A DNA stretch of 62,173 nt from VGWB01 sp964480945 (lineage in GTDB: Bacteria > Bacteroidota > Ignavibacteria > UBA10030): assembly GCA_964480945.1 (NCBI GenBank), contig CAYZRX010000013.1, positions 1-62,173 of the forward strand, in the 5' to 3' direction. This document shows, in pieces, positions 8,487 through 16,167 of the stretch. Within the stretch, counting starts at the first letter, position 1. Every line of letters starts with the position of its first letter. The notes beneath the pieces are model-generated. The model did no database searches. It saw only the letters and a list, made by a program, of their open reading frames with translations, and was not told where the DNA came from. The position numbers and the translations under genes are program-made.

Positions 8487-8912
8487 TCAGAGGTTGGTAA
8501 CCGTCAGATGTGCCACATACTGTTCAGCCGTATGCTGAGACGGCCAACGAGGGTACGGATCGAGTTGCAGGAGCTTGATGCGATAACCGAGCGTGTCGAC
8601 ATGGCTTTGGCGAGCGGTGTCCTCTCGAGAGACGTAGCCGTCGATGGACAATTGGAGATCGATCTCATCAGCCCCCGGTTTGTGTAATCCCACTCTCAGA
8701 TCCGCCCTCCCTTCCCAGAAACACATCACCTCCAATGGGCATCGAGAGTCACCGAGAAGCTCCTTGAACCGGAGAATCACACCGCTCGGTTGAACGACGG
8801 CCATCGCACCGTACCTCAGCGTGAAGGGATCCTCACCGACAATCTTCGGCTCCACGACGTCGGACTCGCAAGCGAGAAAGAGGAAGATGGGAAGAAAAAA
8901 CGTCGATCTCAT
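8487..8912 (-). CDS. Small hypothetical lipoprotein
   Basis: The 141-residue product starts MRSTFFLPIFLFLAC, a short lipoprotein signal with lipobox FLAC (Cys 15). The mature part contains DSRCPLEVMCFWEGRADLRV. This resembles the 'RCP..V.C.W.G' motif recurring in small uncharacterised secreted proteins of Bacteroidota and relatives, where the two cysteines could form a disulfide. No catalytic motif is seen. It is likely periplasmic and lipid-anchored. It lies between the heptosyltransferase operon promoter and the geranylgeranyl reductase gene, in the same direction. Confidence 0.65.
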   Translation of the reverse strand: MRSTFFLPIFLFLACESDVVEPKIVGEDPFTLRYGAMAVVQPSGVILRFKELLGDSRCPLEVMCFWEGRADLRVGLHKPGADEIDLQLSIDGYVSREDTARQSHVDTLGYRIKLLQLDPYPRWPSQHTAEQYVAHLTVTNL

Positions 8913-8948
8913 AGGATTGTGCCCCCCGAGGCCGCGGGGAGCCTTCCG

Positions 8949-10115
8949 TTACGATATGAAGACTTTTGCGACATCAAGGAGCAGGGACGGTTTGTTCCAC
9001 AACGCGGTTCGGAAGATGCCGCCGACAGTTCGTTTCTCCTCCGGCAGCTTGCAGGCGTCATGGCAAAGTTTGTTCAGCGTCTCATCGGAAAACTGATAAA
9101 TGGCCTCCTTGATGTGGTAGAATACTTCATGCCGCCAACCGAGACGCTTGTGCCATCGCCTCTCGTACTCCTTCAAATGCGCCGGTTCGTCCTTCTCCAG
9201 CGCTTCGGCTGCCACCTGACCGGCGATCATCCCGCCAATCATCCCGCTGACGATACCTCCGCCGGAAACGGGATTCACCTGATGCGCAGCATCCCCCACC
9301 AGCATGACATTGCCCTTGACAGTCTCCTTGCACGTCGTCGCACATGGCACTCCTCCGGCGATCCTGGTAAGGATGGAGGCATCGGGGAACTTACGAGCTA
9401 CGAACTCCTCAAGGTATCGAATCGCCGACTTTTCCTTGGCACGTTCGACACTAATGCCGATGCCGACGTTCGCTGAATCTTTCCCCTTCGGAAAAACCCA
9501 TACATATCCGCCGGGAGCAATCTCCCTGCCAAAGCAGAAGTCGAGAATGCCTTCATCGACCGTTACGCCCGCCAGCGTCATCTGAGCGCAGCTCTCCATG
9601 TCACGGATGTGGCAGGTCGTGTCAATGCCCGCCCATTTCCCCACACGACTCTCCACGCCGTCGGCCGCGATGACGACTTTGGCTCGGATTTCCACTCGTT
9701 GATCTTTGATCAATGCCCGGACGCCTTTCACTTCACCGTTCGTTCGGACGAGATCATAAACGTACGCCTTGGTAACGACATCCGTCCCCTCCCTCGCGGC
9801 GAGTTTCGCCAGCTCGTAATCGAAGATGCGCCGCTCGAGGACATAGCCGATGCCGTCGAGTCTCGGGACGATCGAGTTGCCGTCCGGCACGACGATGCGG
9901 AACTTGCTGACGGTGGCAGCGATCCACCGCGGATGAGGCTCGATGAATTGGACCACGCCTTCATGGCTCACCGCCTCGCCGCATCGGACGGGGTAACCGA
10001 CATCACGGTCCTTTTCCAGCATTAGGACAGATGTGCCGCCGACGGCAGCATACCGCGCCGCCGTCGATCCGGCAGGACCTGCGCCTACCACAATGACGTC
10101 GTACTCATCTTTCAT
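8949..10115 (-). CDS. Geranylgeranyl reductase family FAD-dependent oxidoreductase
   Basis: The 388-residue flavoprotein opens with the dinucleotide-binding motif DVIVVGAGPAGSTAAR. It has YPVRCGEAVS near residue 40, a second flavin motif IAADGVESRVGKWAG, then GGYVWVFPKGKDSANVG and VGDAAHQVNPVSGGGI. This layout is that of geranylgeranyl reductases, which hydrogenate isoprenoid chains of archaeal lipids, chlorophyll or menaquinone. The RCGE and GGYVWVFPKG regions look closer to archaeal lipid-type enzymes than to ChlP/BchP, by my reading. A two-cluster ferredoxin gene sits directly upstream and is a plausible electron donor. The likely substrate is a polyprenyl chain such as that of menaquinone or a carrier lipid; this is inference. 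Confidence 0.85.
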   Translation of the reverse strand: MKDEYDVIVVGAGPAGSTAARYAAVGGTSVLMLEKDRDVGYPVRCGEAVSHEGVVQFIEPHPRWIAATVSKFRIVVPDGNSIVPRLDGIGYVLERRIFDYELAKLAAREGTDVVTKAYVYDLVRTNGEVKGVRALIKDQRVEIRAKVVIAADGVESRVGKWAGIDTTCHIRDMESCAQMTLAGVTVDEGILDFCFGREIAPGGYVWVFPKGKDSANVGIGISVERAKEKSAIRYLEEFVARKFPDASILTRIAGGVPCATTCKETVKGNVMLVGDAAHQVNPVSGGGIVSGMIGGMIAGQVAAEALEKDEPAHLKEYERRWHKRLGWRHEVFYHIKEAIYQFSDETLNKLCHDACKLPEEKRTVGGIFRTALWNKPSLLLDVAKVFIS

Positions 10116-10227
10116 GTTGACCGCTGTCTCGTGCTTGAATTTGATGGATTGACGGCAAATCAGATCGCTTCAGGCTCTGGTGAGTCTCTCCACACACCGC
10201 CGGAATCCCTTCCACAAGGCCTTTTCG

Positions 10228-10482
10228 CTAGAACGCAGGCGGTAATTCCTGCGGAAGCGACAAATCTTTCGGCAAGTGCTCGACACCCTCGCGGTGGAAT
10301 TCGATGACCTCCCATGGGCAGGCCCACACGCACTTCCGGCAGTTCGTGCATCGCTCATCGATGATCCGAATCTCAGCCTCCAGCAACTCGATGGCATCCT
10401 CGGGACAGACGCCCACGCAGCATCCGCAGAAGTCGCATTTGCCTGGAACGATGTAGATCATCAAGGGTGTGCTGCGCGCCAA
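10228..10482 (-). CDS. Two-cluster [4Fe-4S] ferredoxin
   Basis: The 84-residue protein has two CxxCxxCxxxCP motifs: CDFCGCCVGVCP and CTNCRKCVWACP. This is a classical 2[4Fe-4S] ferredoxin with a short charged C-terminal extension. I chose a TTG start at 10482 because AGGTGG lies 5 bases before it. The in-frame ATG at 10461 (MIYIVPGKC) has no ribosome site and is the alternative. The gene lies 112 bases upstream of the geranylgeranyl reductase on the same strand. The pair is probably one unit, with the ferredoxin feeding electrons to the reductase. The gap between them (10116-10227) shows nothing I recognise. Confidence 0.88.
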   Translation of the reverse strand: MARSTPLMIYIVPGKCDFCGCCVGVCPEDAIELLEAEIRIIDERCTNCRKCVWACPWEVIEFHREGVEHLPKDLSLPQELPPAF

Positions 10483-10535
10483 TTTCCACCTCGCTGTTTT
10501 TGAAAATGCTTTCTATTGCCGAGCCCGAAGTTCGC

Positions 10536-12419
10536 TCACGCCTGCTTCAAGAACTCAGGCGACTCGATGCTCCTGAGCTGTTTCTCTAGCTCCTGGTGCC
10601 GCTCGATGAGAGGTTTCGTGTCGCCCCCCTGGAGTGACGTTTCCTTCAACAACCTCTGGTTTTCCGCCACCTCCTTCTTCAAGTTCTGCTTCTTAAGAGC
10701 TACGATCGCATCGCGCGCGAGCGTCCAGGGATCAGCCTCCTCGAACTCGGAGTCGCCTGCTTGCCACTGCTTGCTCAGCTCGTACTTGCTCAAGACCACG
10801 TCGGTGATGATGCTCTTGAGCAGAGGGTCCTCGATCTCGAGGAGGAGGTCCGTGACGTGCATCGGTCCGCGCTCGTCGTAGCGCGCGAGGAGCATCTCAA
10901 GGATGTGCCTGACCTGGGGCGTACAAACCTCAGGGAGCGTGATGTGCGAGAAAACAAAACTGATGAGGTCGGCTTGGTGCTCCAAGAGAAGTTTGAGGAG
11001 ATCCCTCTCAGGAGGCGGGATGACGATTGCTTCGCCGGACCGGGCACCTTCCGACTCGCGCATCCGGCTCTCCCCCGCAGCCTGGCGTCCTGCACCGGAG
11101 CCCAGAGGGGCAACAGCGCGAGCTCCCTCTTCCCGCCAGCGGTCCAGCTCGCGATACAGCACAGACTCGTAAAGATCGTACTTGGAGGCGACATCTTTGA
11201 TATAGAAATTGCGTTTCAGCTCGTCCTTCATCTTCGCGATCGACTGCACGATAGAACGAACCGCCTGCGCCTTCCCCTCCGGAGTTGTGAACGCGCCGGC
11301 ACGCCGAAATTGTCCCGCCTTGAAGTCGATGAACGATATCGCTTGGTCTGAGAGCTTCAGGAATTCCTTTCCCCCGAACTTGCGAACAAAGGAATCGGGG
11401 TCCTCTCCCTCAGGCAGCTCCACGATCGCCACGTCAAGATCTTGCGCGAGGACGATATCCATGCCGCGGAGGGTCGCGCTCGAACCGGCCGAATCGGCGT
11501 CATAGACCAGCGTGAGTTTCTTCGTGTACCGTCCGATGAGCTGCACCTGCTCCTCCGTCAAAGCAGTTCCGCTCGAGGCGACGACATTTTGAATACCCGC
11601 CTGGTAGAGCGAGATAAGGTCCGCGTATCCTTCGACCATCAGTGCGCGTTCTGCCGAGCGGATGGCATCCTTCGAGTGGAAGAGGCCAAAGAGAACGCGA
11701 CTCTTGTTATAAATGAGCGTCTCAGGGGAATTGATGTATTTCCCGAGCGGGTCGTCCTCGCGGAGCTTCCTCGCACCAAACCCAAGGACACGTCCCGACG
11801 TCGAGAAGATTGGAAACATCGCCCGGCCGCGGAAATAGTCGTAGTCGCTCCCATCCTCCCGCGTCCGGATCAAACCGGCCTTGAGGAGATCCTCACGGCT
11901 GAAGCCCTCTGCCTTGGCGTGAGTGAGCAGTCCCTCCCAGGAGTTCAGAGCGTACCCGAGACCAAAGACCCGGATGGTTTCATCCGAAAAACCCCTGCCG
12001 TGGAAATAGTCCAGCGCAGTTTTCCCTTCCTCAGCCTTCGTCAGATTGTTGTAGAAGAAGAGCCCCGCAAACCGGCAGACGCTGTAAAGTCGCTCTGCCT
12101 CACTCTCATGTTGCTCATCGGCCTCCGTCAATCTGATCGTGATGCCGACCTTTTCCGCCAGCGACCGGACAGCTTCCGTGAAGGAAACCTTCTCGAATTC
12201 CATGACGAAGGTATAGACATTGCCCCCCTTTCCGCAGCCGAAGCAATGGTAGACCTGCTTCTCCGGGCTCACCGTGAAAGAGGGGGTTTTCTCCTGGTGA
12301 AACGGGCATAGACCAACGAAGTTTTTCCCCCGTTTCTTGAGGTGAACGTGCTGGGAGATGACGTCGATGATGTCGTTTGAGGAGCGAATTTCCTCAATCT
12401 TTTCAGGCGGAATTCGCAT
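10536..12419 (-). CDS. dnaG: DNA primase DnaG
   Basis: DnaG makes RNA primers for replication. The product is 627 residues from the ATG at 12419. A CHC2 zinc-binding domain lies near the N terminus (C38, H41, C59, C62 in CPFHQEKTPSF and CFGCGKGG). The primase core has LMVEGYADLISLYQAG and the Toprim metal motif TLVYDADSAG. A helicase-binding-like C-terminal region ends the protein. Another in-frame start lies 13 codons upstream (MLVLSLFSTF); the chosen start gives the family's usual MRIPPEKIEEIR. No rpoD gene follows; the downstream gene is a ferredoxin. Confidence 0.95.
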   Translation of the reverse strand: MRIPPEKIEEIRSSNDIIDVISQHVHLKKRGKNFVGLCPFHQEKTPSFTVSPEKQVYHCFGCGKGGNVYTFVMEFEKVSFTEAVRSLAEKVGITIRLTEADEQHESEAERLYSVCRFAGLFFYNNLTKAEEGKTALDYFHGRGFSDETIRVFGLGYALNSWEGLLTHAKAEGFSREDLLKAGLIRTREDGSDYDYFRGRAMFPIFSTSGRVLGFGARKLREDDPLGKYINSPETLIYNKSRVLFGLFHSKDAIRSAERALMVEGYADLISLYQAGIQNVVASSGTALTEEQVQLIGRYTKKLTLVYDADSAGSSATLRGMDIVLAQDLDVAIVELPEGEDPDSFVRKFGGKEFLKLSDQAISFIDFKAGQFRRAGAFTTPEGKAQAVRSIVQSIAKMKDELKRNFYIKDVASKYDLYESVLYRELDRWREEGARAVAPLGSGAGRQAAGESRMRESEGARSGEAIVIPPPERDLLKLLLEHQADLISFVFSHITLPEVCTPQVRHILEMLLARYDERGPMHVTDLLLEIEDPLLKSIITDVVLSKYELSKQWQAGDSEFEEADPWTLARDAIVALKKQNLKKEVAENQRLLKETSLQGGDTKPLIERHQELEKQLRSIESPEFLKQA

Positions 12420-12471
12420 AGCCGGCTTGAATGTAGAGAATAATGAAAGTACAAGCAAGCACTGCTAGAGT

Positions 12472-12511
12472 GACCGTCACTTCACCGGGTATCCCAGAGT
12501 AAGTGACGGTC
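12472..12511. repeat. Inverted repeat between groEL and dnaG
   Basis: GACCGTCACTT at 12472-12482 is the exact reverse complement of AAGTGACGGTC at 12501-12511, with an 18-base loop. It sits about 50 bases upstream of the dnaG start and just past the groEL terminator. There is no T-run on either side, so it is not a simple terminator. It could be an operator or leader structure for dnaG. Confidence 0.5.
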
Positions 12512-12523
12512 GCCTCCCTCTGG

Positions 12524-12564
12524 AATAAAAAACCCTCCTGCTCTCTATGGGAACAGGAGGGTTT
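12524..12564 (-). terminator. Rho-independent terminator of groES-groEL
   Basis: On the minus strand AAACCCTCCTG (12564-12554) and CAGGAGGGTTT (12540-12530) form an 11-bp perfect stem with a 13-base loop. A T-rich run (TTTTTTATTCC including the stem end) follows. It lies about 73 bases after the groEL stop. A smaller GCCCC/GGGGC hairpin (12594-12612) sits between the stop and the terminator. Confidence 0.85.
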
Positions 12565-12636
12565 CTTGTAAAGACCACCCGCGGGATGGGCAGGCCCCAA
12601 CGTCGTCGGGGCAGGCTGCCCGGCCCGCAACAGGAT

Positions 12637-14271
12637 TTAGTACATGTCTCCGCCCATGCCGGGATGAGGCATCGGAGAGGTCTCTTTCTTCTCCGGCTTC
12701 TCGACGATGGTCGCCTCGGTTGTGATGAGCAGCGCTGCCACGCTCGCCGCATTCTCGAGGGCGATGCGGGTGACCTTGGTCGGGTCGATGACGCCGGACT
12801 TGATCAGGTTCTCATACTGCTCCGACTGAGCATTGAAGCCGTAGTCATCCTTCCCTTCCTTCACCTTGTTGACGACGACCGAGCCCTCGAGCCCTGCGTT
12901 CTGCACGATCCAGCGGATCGGCTCTTCGAGCGAACGTCGCACGATTTCGATACCGATTTTCTGGTCGTCGTTGTCCGTTTTCACCTCATCGAGCTTCTTC
13001 AAACAGCGGAGGTATGCCACGCCGCCGCCGGGGACGATGCCCTCCTCAACAGCAGCACGGGTTGCGTGGAGTGCATCCTCGACGCGTGCTTTCTTCTCCT
13101 TCATTTCCACCTCGGTAGAAGCACCGATCTTAAGGACCGCGACGCCGCCGGAGAGCTTCGCCAGACGCTCTTGGAGCTTCTCCTTGTCGTAATCGGAGGT
13201 CGTCTTGTCGATCTGCTGCTTGATCTCGTTGATGCGCTTCTTGATGTCCTCTTTCTTTCCGGCACCTTCGACGATGGTGGTGTTGTCCTTGTCGATGGTT
13301 ATCCGCTTCGCTGTTCCCATGTAGGAAAGCTGCGCATTCTCCAGCTTGAAGCCCTTCTCTTCCGAGATCACCGTGCCTCCGGTGAGAATGGCGACATCTT
13401 CCAGCATCGCTTTCCTGCGATCGCCAAAGCCGGGAGCTTTCACGGAGCAGACGCGCAATGTACCGCGGAGCTTGTTCACCACAAGCGTCGCCAACGCTTC
13501 ACCCTCAACCTCTTCCGCGATCACGAGGATGGACTTGCCGGATTGGGCAACCTTCTCCAACAGCGGGAGAAGATCCTTCATCGCGCTGATCTTCTTGTCG
13601 TGGATCAGGATGTAGGGGTCCTCGAGGATCGCCTCCATGCTCTCGGCGTCAGTCACGAAATAGGGTGACAGATACCCCCGATCAAACTGCATGCCTTCCA
13701 CGACGTCCAGCGTCGTCTCCGTCCCTTTCGCCTCCTCGACGGTAATGACTCCGTCCTTGCCGACCTTCTCCATCGCGTTCGCAATGAGCTCGCCGATTGC
13801 GTGATCGTTGTTGGCGGAAATAGAGCCGACCTGCGCGATCTTCTCCTTGTCGTCACCCACGGTCTTGGTCATCTCTTTCAGCCCCTCGACGATCTTCTGG
13901 ACCGCAAGGTCGATGCCTCGTTTCAGGTCCATCGGGTTGGCGCCTGCTGTGACGTTCTTCAATCCCTCGCGGACGATCGCTTGTGCAAGCACGGTCGCTG
14001 TCGTCGTTCCATCCCCGGCGACATCGGAGGTTTTCGAAGCGACCTCACGGACCATCTGAGCTCCCATGTTCTCGATCGGATCGCTCAGCTCAACTTCCTT
14101 CGCGACCGTCACACCGTCCTTCGTAACCGTTGGAGCTCCAAACTTCTTGTCGATCACGACGTTTCGACCTTTCGGACCCAATGTCACCTTCACTGCATCG
14201 GCAAGCTGGTCAACACCACGCTTGAGAGCAGATCGGGCATCCGAGTCATACTGGATTAACTTTGCTGCCAT
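12637..14271 (-). CDS. groEL: Chaperonin GroEL
   Basis: The 544-residue 60-kDa chaperonin folds proteins in an ATP-driven double ring capped by GroES. It shows the family's ATP-site segments (VTLGPKGRNVVID near residue 30; VAGDGTTTATVLAQAI near 85). It also has the apical-domain LLVIAEEVEGEALATL-type region and the late VVPGGGVAYLR-like segment (IVPGGGVAYLR). The C-terminal tail, PMPHPGMGGDMY, is shorter than the GGM-repeat tails of many GroELs and ends in tyrosine. It is transcribed with groES from a CIRCE-controlled promoter and ends before a strong terminator. Confidence 0.98.
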   Translation of the reverse strand: MAAKLIQYDSDARSALKRGVDQLADAVKVTLGPKGRNVVIDKKFGAPTVTKDGVTVAKEVELSDPIENMGAQMVREVASKTSDVAGDGTTTATVLAQAIVREGLKNVTAGANPMDLKRGIDLAVQKIVEGLKEMTKTVGDDKEKIAQVGSISANNDHAIGELIANAMEKVGKDGVITVEEAKGTETTLDVVEGMQFDRGYLSPYFVTDAESMEAILEDPYILIHDKKISAMKDLLPLLEKVAQSGKSILVIAEEVEGEALATLVVNKLRGTLRVCSVKAPGFGDRRKAMLEDVAILTGGTVISEEKGFKLENAQLSYMGTAKRITIDKDNTTIVEGAGKKEDIKKRINEIKQQIDKTTSDYDKEKLQERLAKLSGGVAVLKIGASTEVEMKEKKARVEDALHATRAAVEEGIVPGGGVAYLRCLKKLDEVKTDNDDQKIGIEIVRRSLEEPIRWIVQNAGLEGSVVVNKVKEGKDDYGFNAQSEQYENLIKSGVIDPTKVTRIALENAASVAALLITTEATIVEKPEKKETSPMPHPGMGGDMY

Positions 14272-14297
14272 AGCTTTTTATCTCCTTTCCTCGGGTT

Positions 14298-14591
14298 CTA
14301 CTTTTTTGGCATAATGGCAAATATGTCGCTCTCTCGCATGATGAGGAGCTCTTCACCGTCGACGGTGACCTCTGTTCCGGAATACTTCCCGTACAGAACA
14401 CGATCGCCGGCCTTCACCTCCATCGGGATTAGCTTGCCGTCGTCAGAAACGCGCCCCGGACCGACTGCAACAACTTCTCCCCAGACCGGCTTCTCTTTTG
14501 CCGTATCTGGCACGATGATGCCGCCTTTGGTCTTCTCCTCCGCTTCGGATGGCTTCACGACAACTCGATCAGCCAATGGCTTGAGGGTCAT
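14298..14591 (-). CDS. groES: Co-chaperonin GroES
   Basis: The 97-residue co-chaperonin forms the lid of the GroEL cage. It starts MTLKPLADRVVVKP, has the mobile loop EEKTKGGIIVPDTAKEKP that docks on GroEL, and carries GKYSGTEVTVDGEELLIM near the end. It is the first gene of the operon, 26 bases ahead of groEL. Upstream are a CIRCE operator and a near-consensus promoter. Confidence 0.98.
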   Translation of the reverse strand: MTLKPLADRVVVKPSEAEEKTKGGIIVPDTAKEKPVWGEVVAVGPGRVSDDGKLIPMEVKAGDRVLYGKYSGTEVTVDGEELLIMRESDIFAIMPKK

Positions 14592-14649
14592 ATGAAATGC
14601 CTCCTTCGTAAAGTTATAAGTTATAGGATGTTACAGAAAGGCACTGGAA

Positions 14650-14676
14650 TTAGCACTCTCTTTAAATGAGTGCTAA
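14650..14676. promoter_or_regulatory. CIRCE operator (HrcA binding site)
   Basis: TTAGCACTC (14650-14658), nine bases, then GAGTGCTAA (14668-14676). Both arms match the CIRCE consensus exactly. CIRCE is bound by the repressor HrcA, which releases groESL on heat shock. The operator begins one base downstream of the -10 hexamer, covering the expected transcription start. No hrcA gene is in the window. Confidence 0.97.
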
Positions 14677-14677
14677 T

Positions 14678-14706
14678 AATATAGTCGAATAAGTCCAGCT
14701 TGTCAA
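14678..14706 (-). promoter_or_regulatory. Vegetative promoter of groES-groEL
   Basis: On the minus strand TTGACA (14701-14706) is followed after exactly 17 bases by TATATT (14678-14683). It directly abuts the CIRCE operator, so HrcA binding would block it. The -35 is a perfect sigma70 hexamer. It lies just past the rsmI stop at 14731. Confidence 0.92.
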
Positions 14707-14730
14707 GAGGGCTTTGACAGTGGATGACCG

Positions 14731-15474
14731 TCAGTTTTGGCGGGAATGGTCTCTGGTGAGGTGGCGGTCATCGTTCAGGCCTTCGACAATCACCACGTAC
14801 TCGCCCCGGGGAGGCTTCTTTGAGAGTTCGCTGAGGACAGAATGGACAGGACCCCTCACGAATTCCTCGAATTTCTTTGTGAGTTCCCGAGCAACGACCA
14901 CCCGTCGATTCCCCCAATGGGACTGGATCTCGCCGAGCGTCTTGAGGATCCTGTGGGGGGATTCGTAGAGAATGATCGTTCTGGTCTCGGATCGGAGAGA
15001 TTCAAGCTTGGTTTTCCTCCCTTTTTTTTGTGGGAGGAATCCCTCGAACAGAAAACGATCGGTCGGCAGGCCGCTGACGATGAGGGCTGAGATGAATGCC
15101 GTTGGTCCGGGAATCGGCACGATCGGGACGCCGACGGCGAGCGCGGACTGCACGATCCAGAAGGCGGGGTCCGAGATGCCCGGCGTGCCCGCATCCGACA
15201 CAAGCGCGATCGATTGACCTTGCAGAAGCCGCTCGATCAGCTGCCGGGATCGCTGCCGCTCGTTGTAGCTGAAGTAGCTCAACATCGGCTTGCTGATGTT
15301 GTAGTGATCGAGCAAGATCTTCGTTTTCCGCGTGTCTTCAGCTGCGATCAGGTCTACGGCAGAGAGAATCTTGACGGCTCTGAATGTGATGTCGTCCAGA
15401 TTCCCGATGGGAGTTGCAACGAGGTAGAGGGTGCCGAGAGAAACCGATTGACCTTCCGAAAGTTCGTTCAGCAT
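14731..15474 (-). CDS. rsmI: 16S rRNA (cytidine-1402-2'-O) methyltransferase RsmI
   Basis: RsmI 2'-O-methylates C1402 in the decoding centre of 16S rRNA using SAM. The 247-residue protein has the SAM-methylase signatures GTLYLVATPIGNLDDITFRA, AAEDTRKT and VSDAGTPGISDPA. The segment TIILYESPHRILKTL is also present, as in the family. The first 14 residues (MLNELSEGQSVSLG) precede the conserved GTLYLVATPIGN. The start codon lies in the loop of a 12-bp inverted repeat that belongs to the neighbouring transposase unit. The native 5' end may therefore have been altered by that insertion. Confidence 0.95.
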   Translation of the reverse strand: MLNELSEGQSVSLGTLYLVATPIGNLDDITFRAVKILSAVDLIAAEDTRKTKILLDHYNISKPMLSYFSYNERQRSRQLIERLLQGQSIALVSDAGTPGISDPAFWIVQSALAVGVPIVPIPGPTAFISALIVSGLPTDRFLFEGFLPQKKGRKTKLESLRSETRTIILYESPHRILKTLGEIQSHWGNRRVVVARELTKKFEEFVRGPVHSVLSELSKKPPRGEYVVIVEGLNDDRHLTRDHSRQN

Positions 15475-15494
15475 CGCGCTAGCTTTCGGAAGGT
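15451..15494. repeat. REP-like hairpin, downstream side of the transposase (overlaps rsmI start)
   Basis: ACCTTCCGAAAG (15451-15462) is the exact reverse complement of CTTTCGGAAGGT (15483-15494), with a 20-base loop. It lies 29 bases past the transposase stop. It shares its stem core CCTTCCGAA and its loop length with the hairpin at 16124-16167 on the other side of the transposase. Confidence 0.75.
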
Positions 15495-15523
15495 TGACAG
15501 GTTAGCGGGCCATCGCACATGGA

Positions 15524-16093
15524 TCACGATCTCTCGTCAAACAAAAAGTCATGTATCGCCGTCACATCCTTCTGACCGTCGTATGAGGTCACGAAATCGG
15601 AATACCGAGGGCCGCTCTCAACATAAGCATCCCTGAGGCTCAGGTCTGTCAATGAAGATGCTCTCGAGCCCGACCATACGAGGAAGTCAGAGAACTCCCA
15701 TTGCTCAGGAGTCCTCACCAGCCGTGCTTCGACAGGATTGAGATGAAGGTACCGAACGAGTTGGAGCGCGTGAGAGTCTGAGGTGATGTGCTTTCCTCTT
15801 GCCTTACCCTGAAATAATGTGCCAGAGTGTTTCTGTTGGGCATTCACCGCCTGAGTGTACGAATTGAACGTGTTTTGGACGAACTTGGAAATGGAGCCCT
15901 CCACATTCTGGCGGAGGAGAAGATGGAAATGGTTCGGCATCAGGCAGTAAGCGATCACGCGAACGTTCGCCACTCGCGCGTATTTCTCGATCAGCCGCAG
16001 ACAGTGCACGTAGTTCTCTATTTCGAAGAAGATCCTCGGTTTATTCGCCCCGCGATTGAAGAGATGGTAGTATTCATTATCTTCGTACTTCAT
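15524..16093 (-). CDS. REP-associated tyrosine transposase (RAYT, Y1/IS200-like)
   Basis: The 189-residue protein has the Y1-transposase fold of the RAYT family, single-copy relatives of IS200/IS605 TnpA that act on short palindromic repeats. It shows YYHLFNRGANK at the start, the metal-binding HUH motif in YCLMPNHFHLLLRQ (His55-Phe-His57 region), and FVQNTFNSYTQAVN containing the likely catalytic tyrosine. GTLFQGKARGKHI and LVRYLHLNPVEARLV follow. All these are typical of the family. It is bracketed at nearly equal distances (about 30 bases each side) by matching 12-bp-stem hairpins. The whole 15451-16167 segment sits between nadE and rsmI. Confidence 0.92.
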   Translation of the reverse strand: MKYEDNEYYHLFNRGANKPRIFFEIENYVHCLRLIEKYARVANVRVIAYCLMPNHFHLLLRQNVEGSISKFVQNTFNSYTQAVNAQQKHSGTLFQGKARGKHITSDSHALQLVRYLHLNPVEARLVRTPEQWEFSDFLVWSGSRASSLTDLSLRDAYVESGPRYSDFVTSYDGQKDVTAIHDFLFDERS

Positions 16094-16123
16094 TCTCTAA
16101 ACGCCTCAACATTTGCCCCGATA

Positions 16124-16167
16124 TCCTTCCGAAGGCTTAGGGGGCGCCGATGAAACCTTCGGAAGGA
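16124..16167. repeat. REP-like hairpin, upstream side of the transposase
   Basis: TCCTTCCGAAGG (16124-16135) is the exact reverse complement of CCTTCGGAAGGA (16156-16167), with a 20-base loop. It lies 30 bases upstream of the transposase start and ends one base before the nadE stop codon. Stem length, loop length and the CCTTCCGAA core match the hairpin at 15451-15494. Confidence 0.75.
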
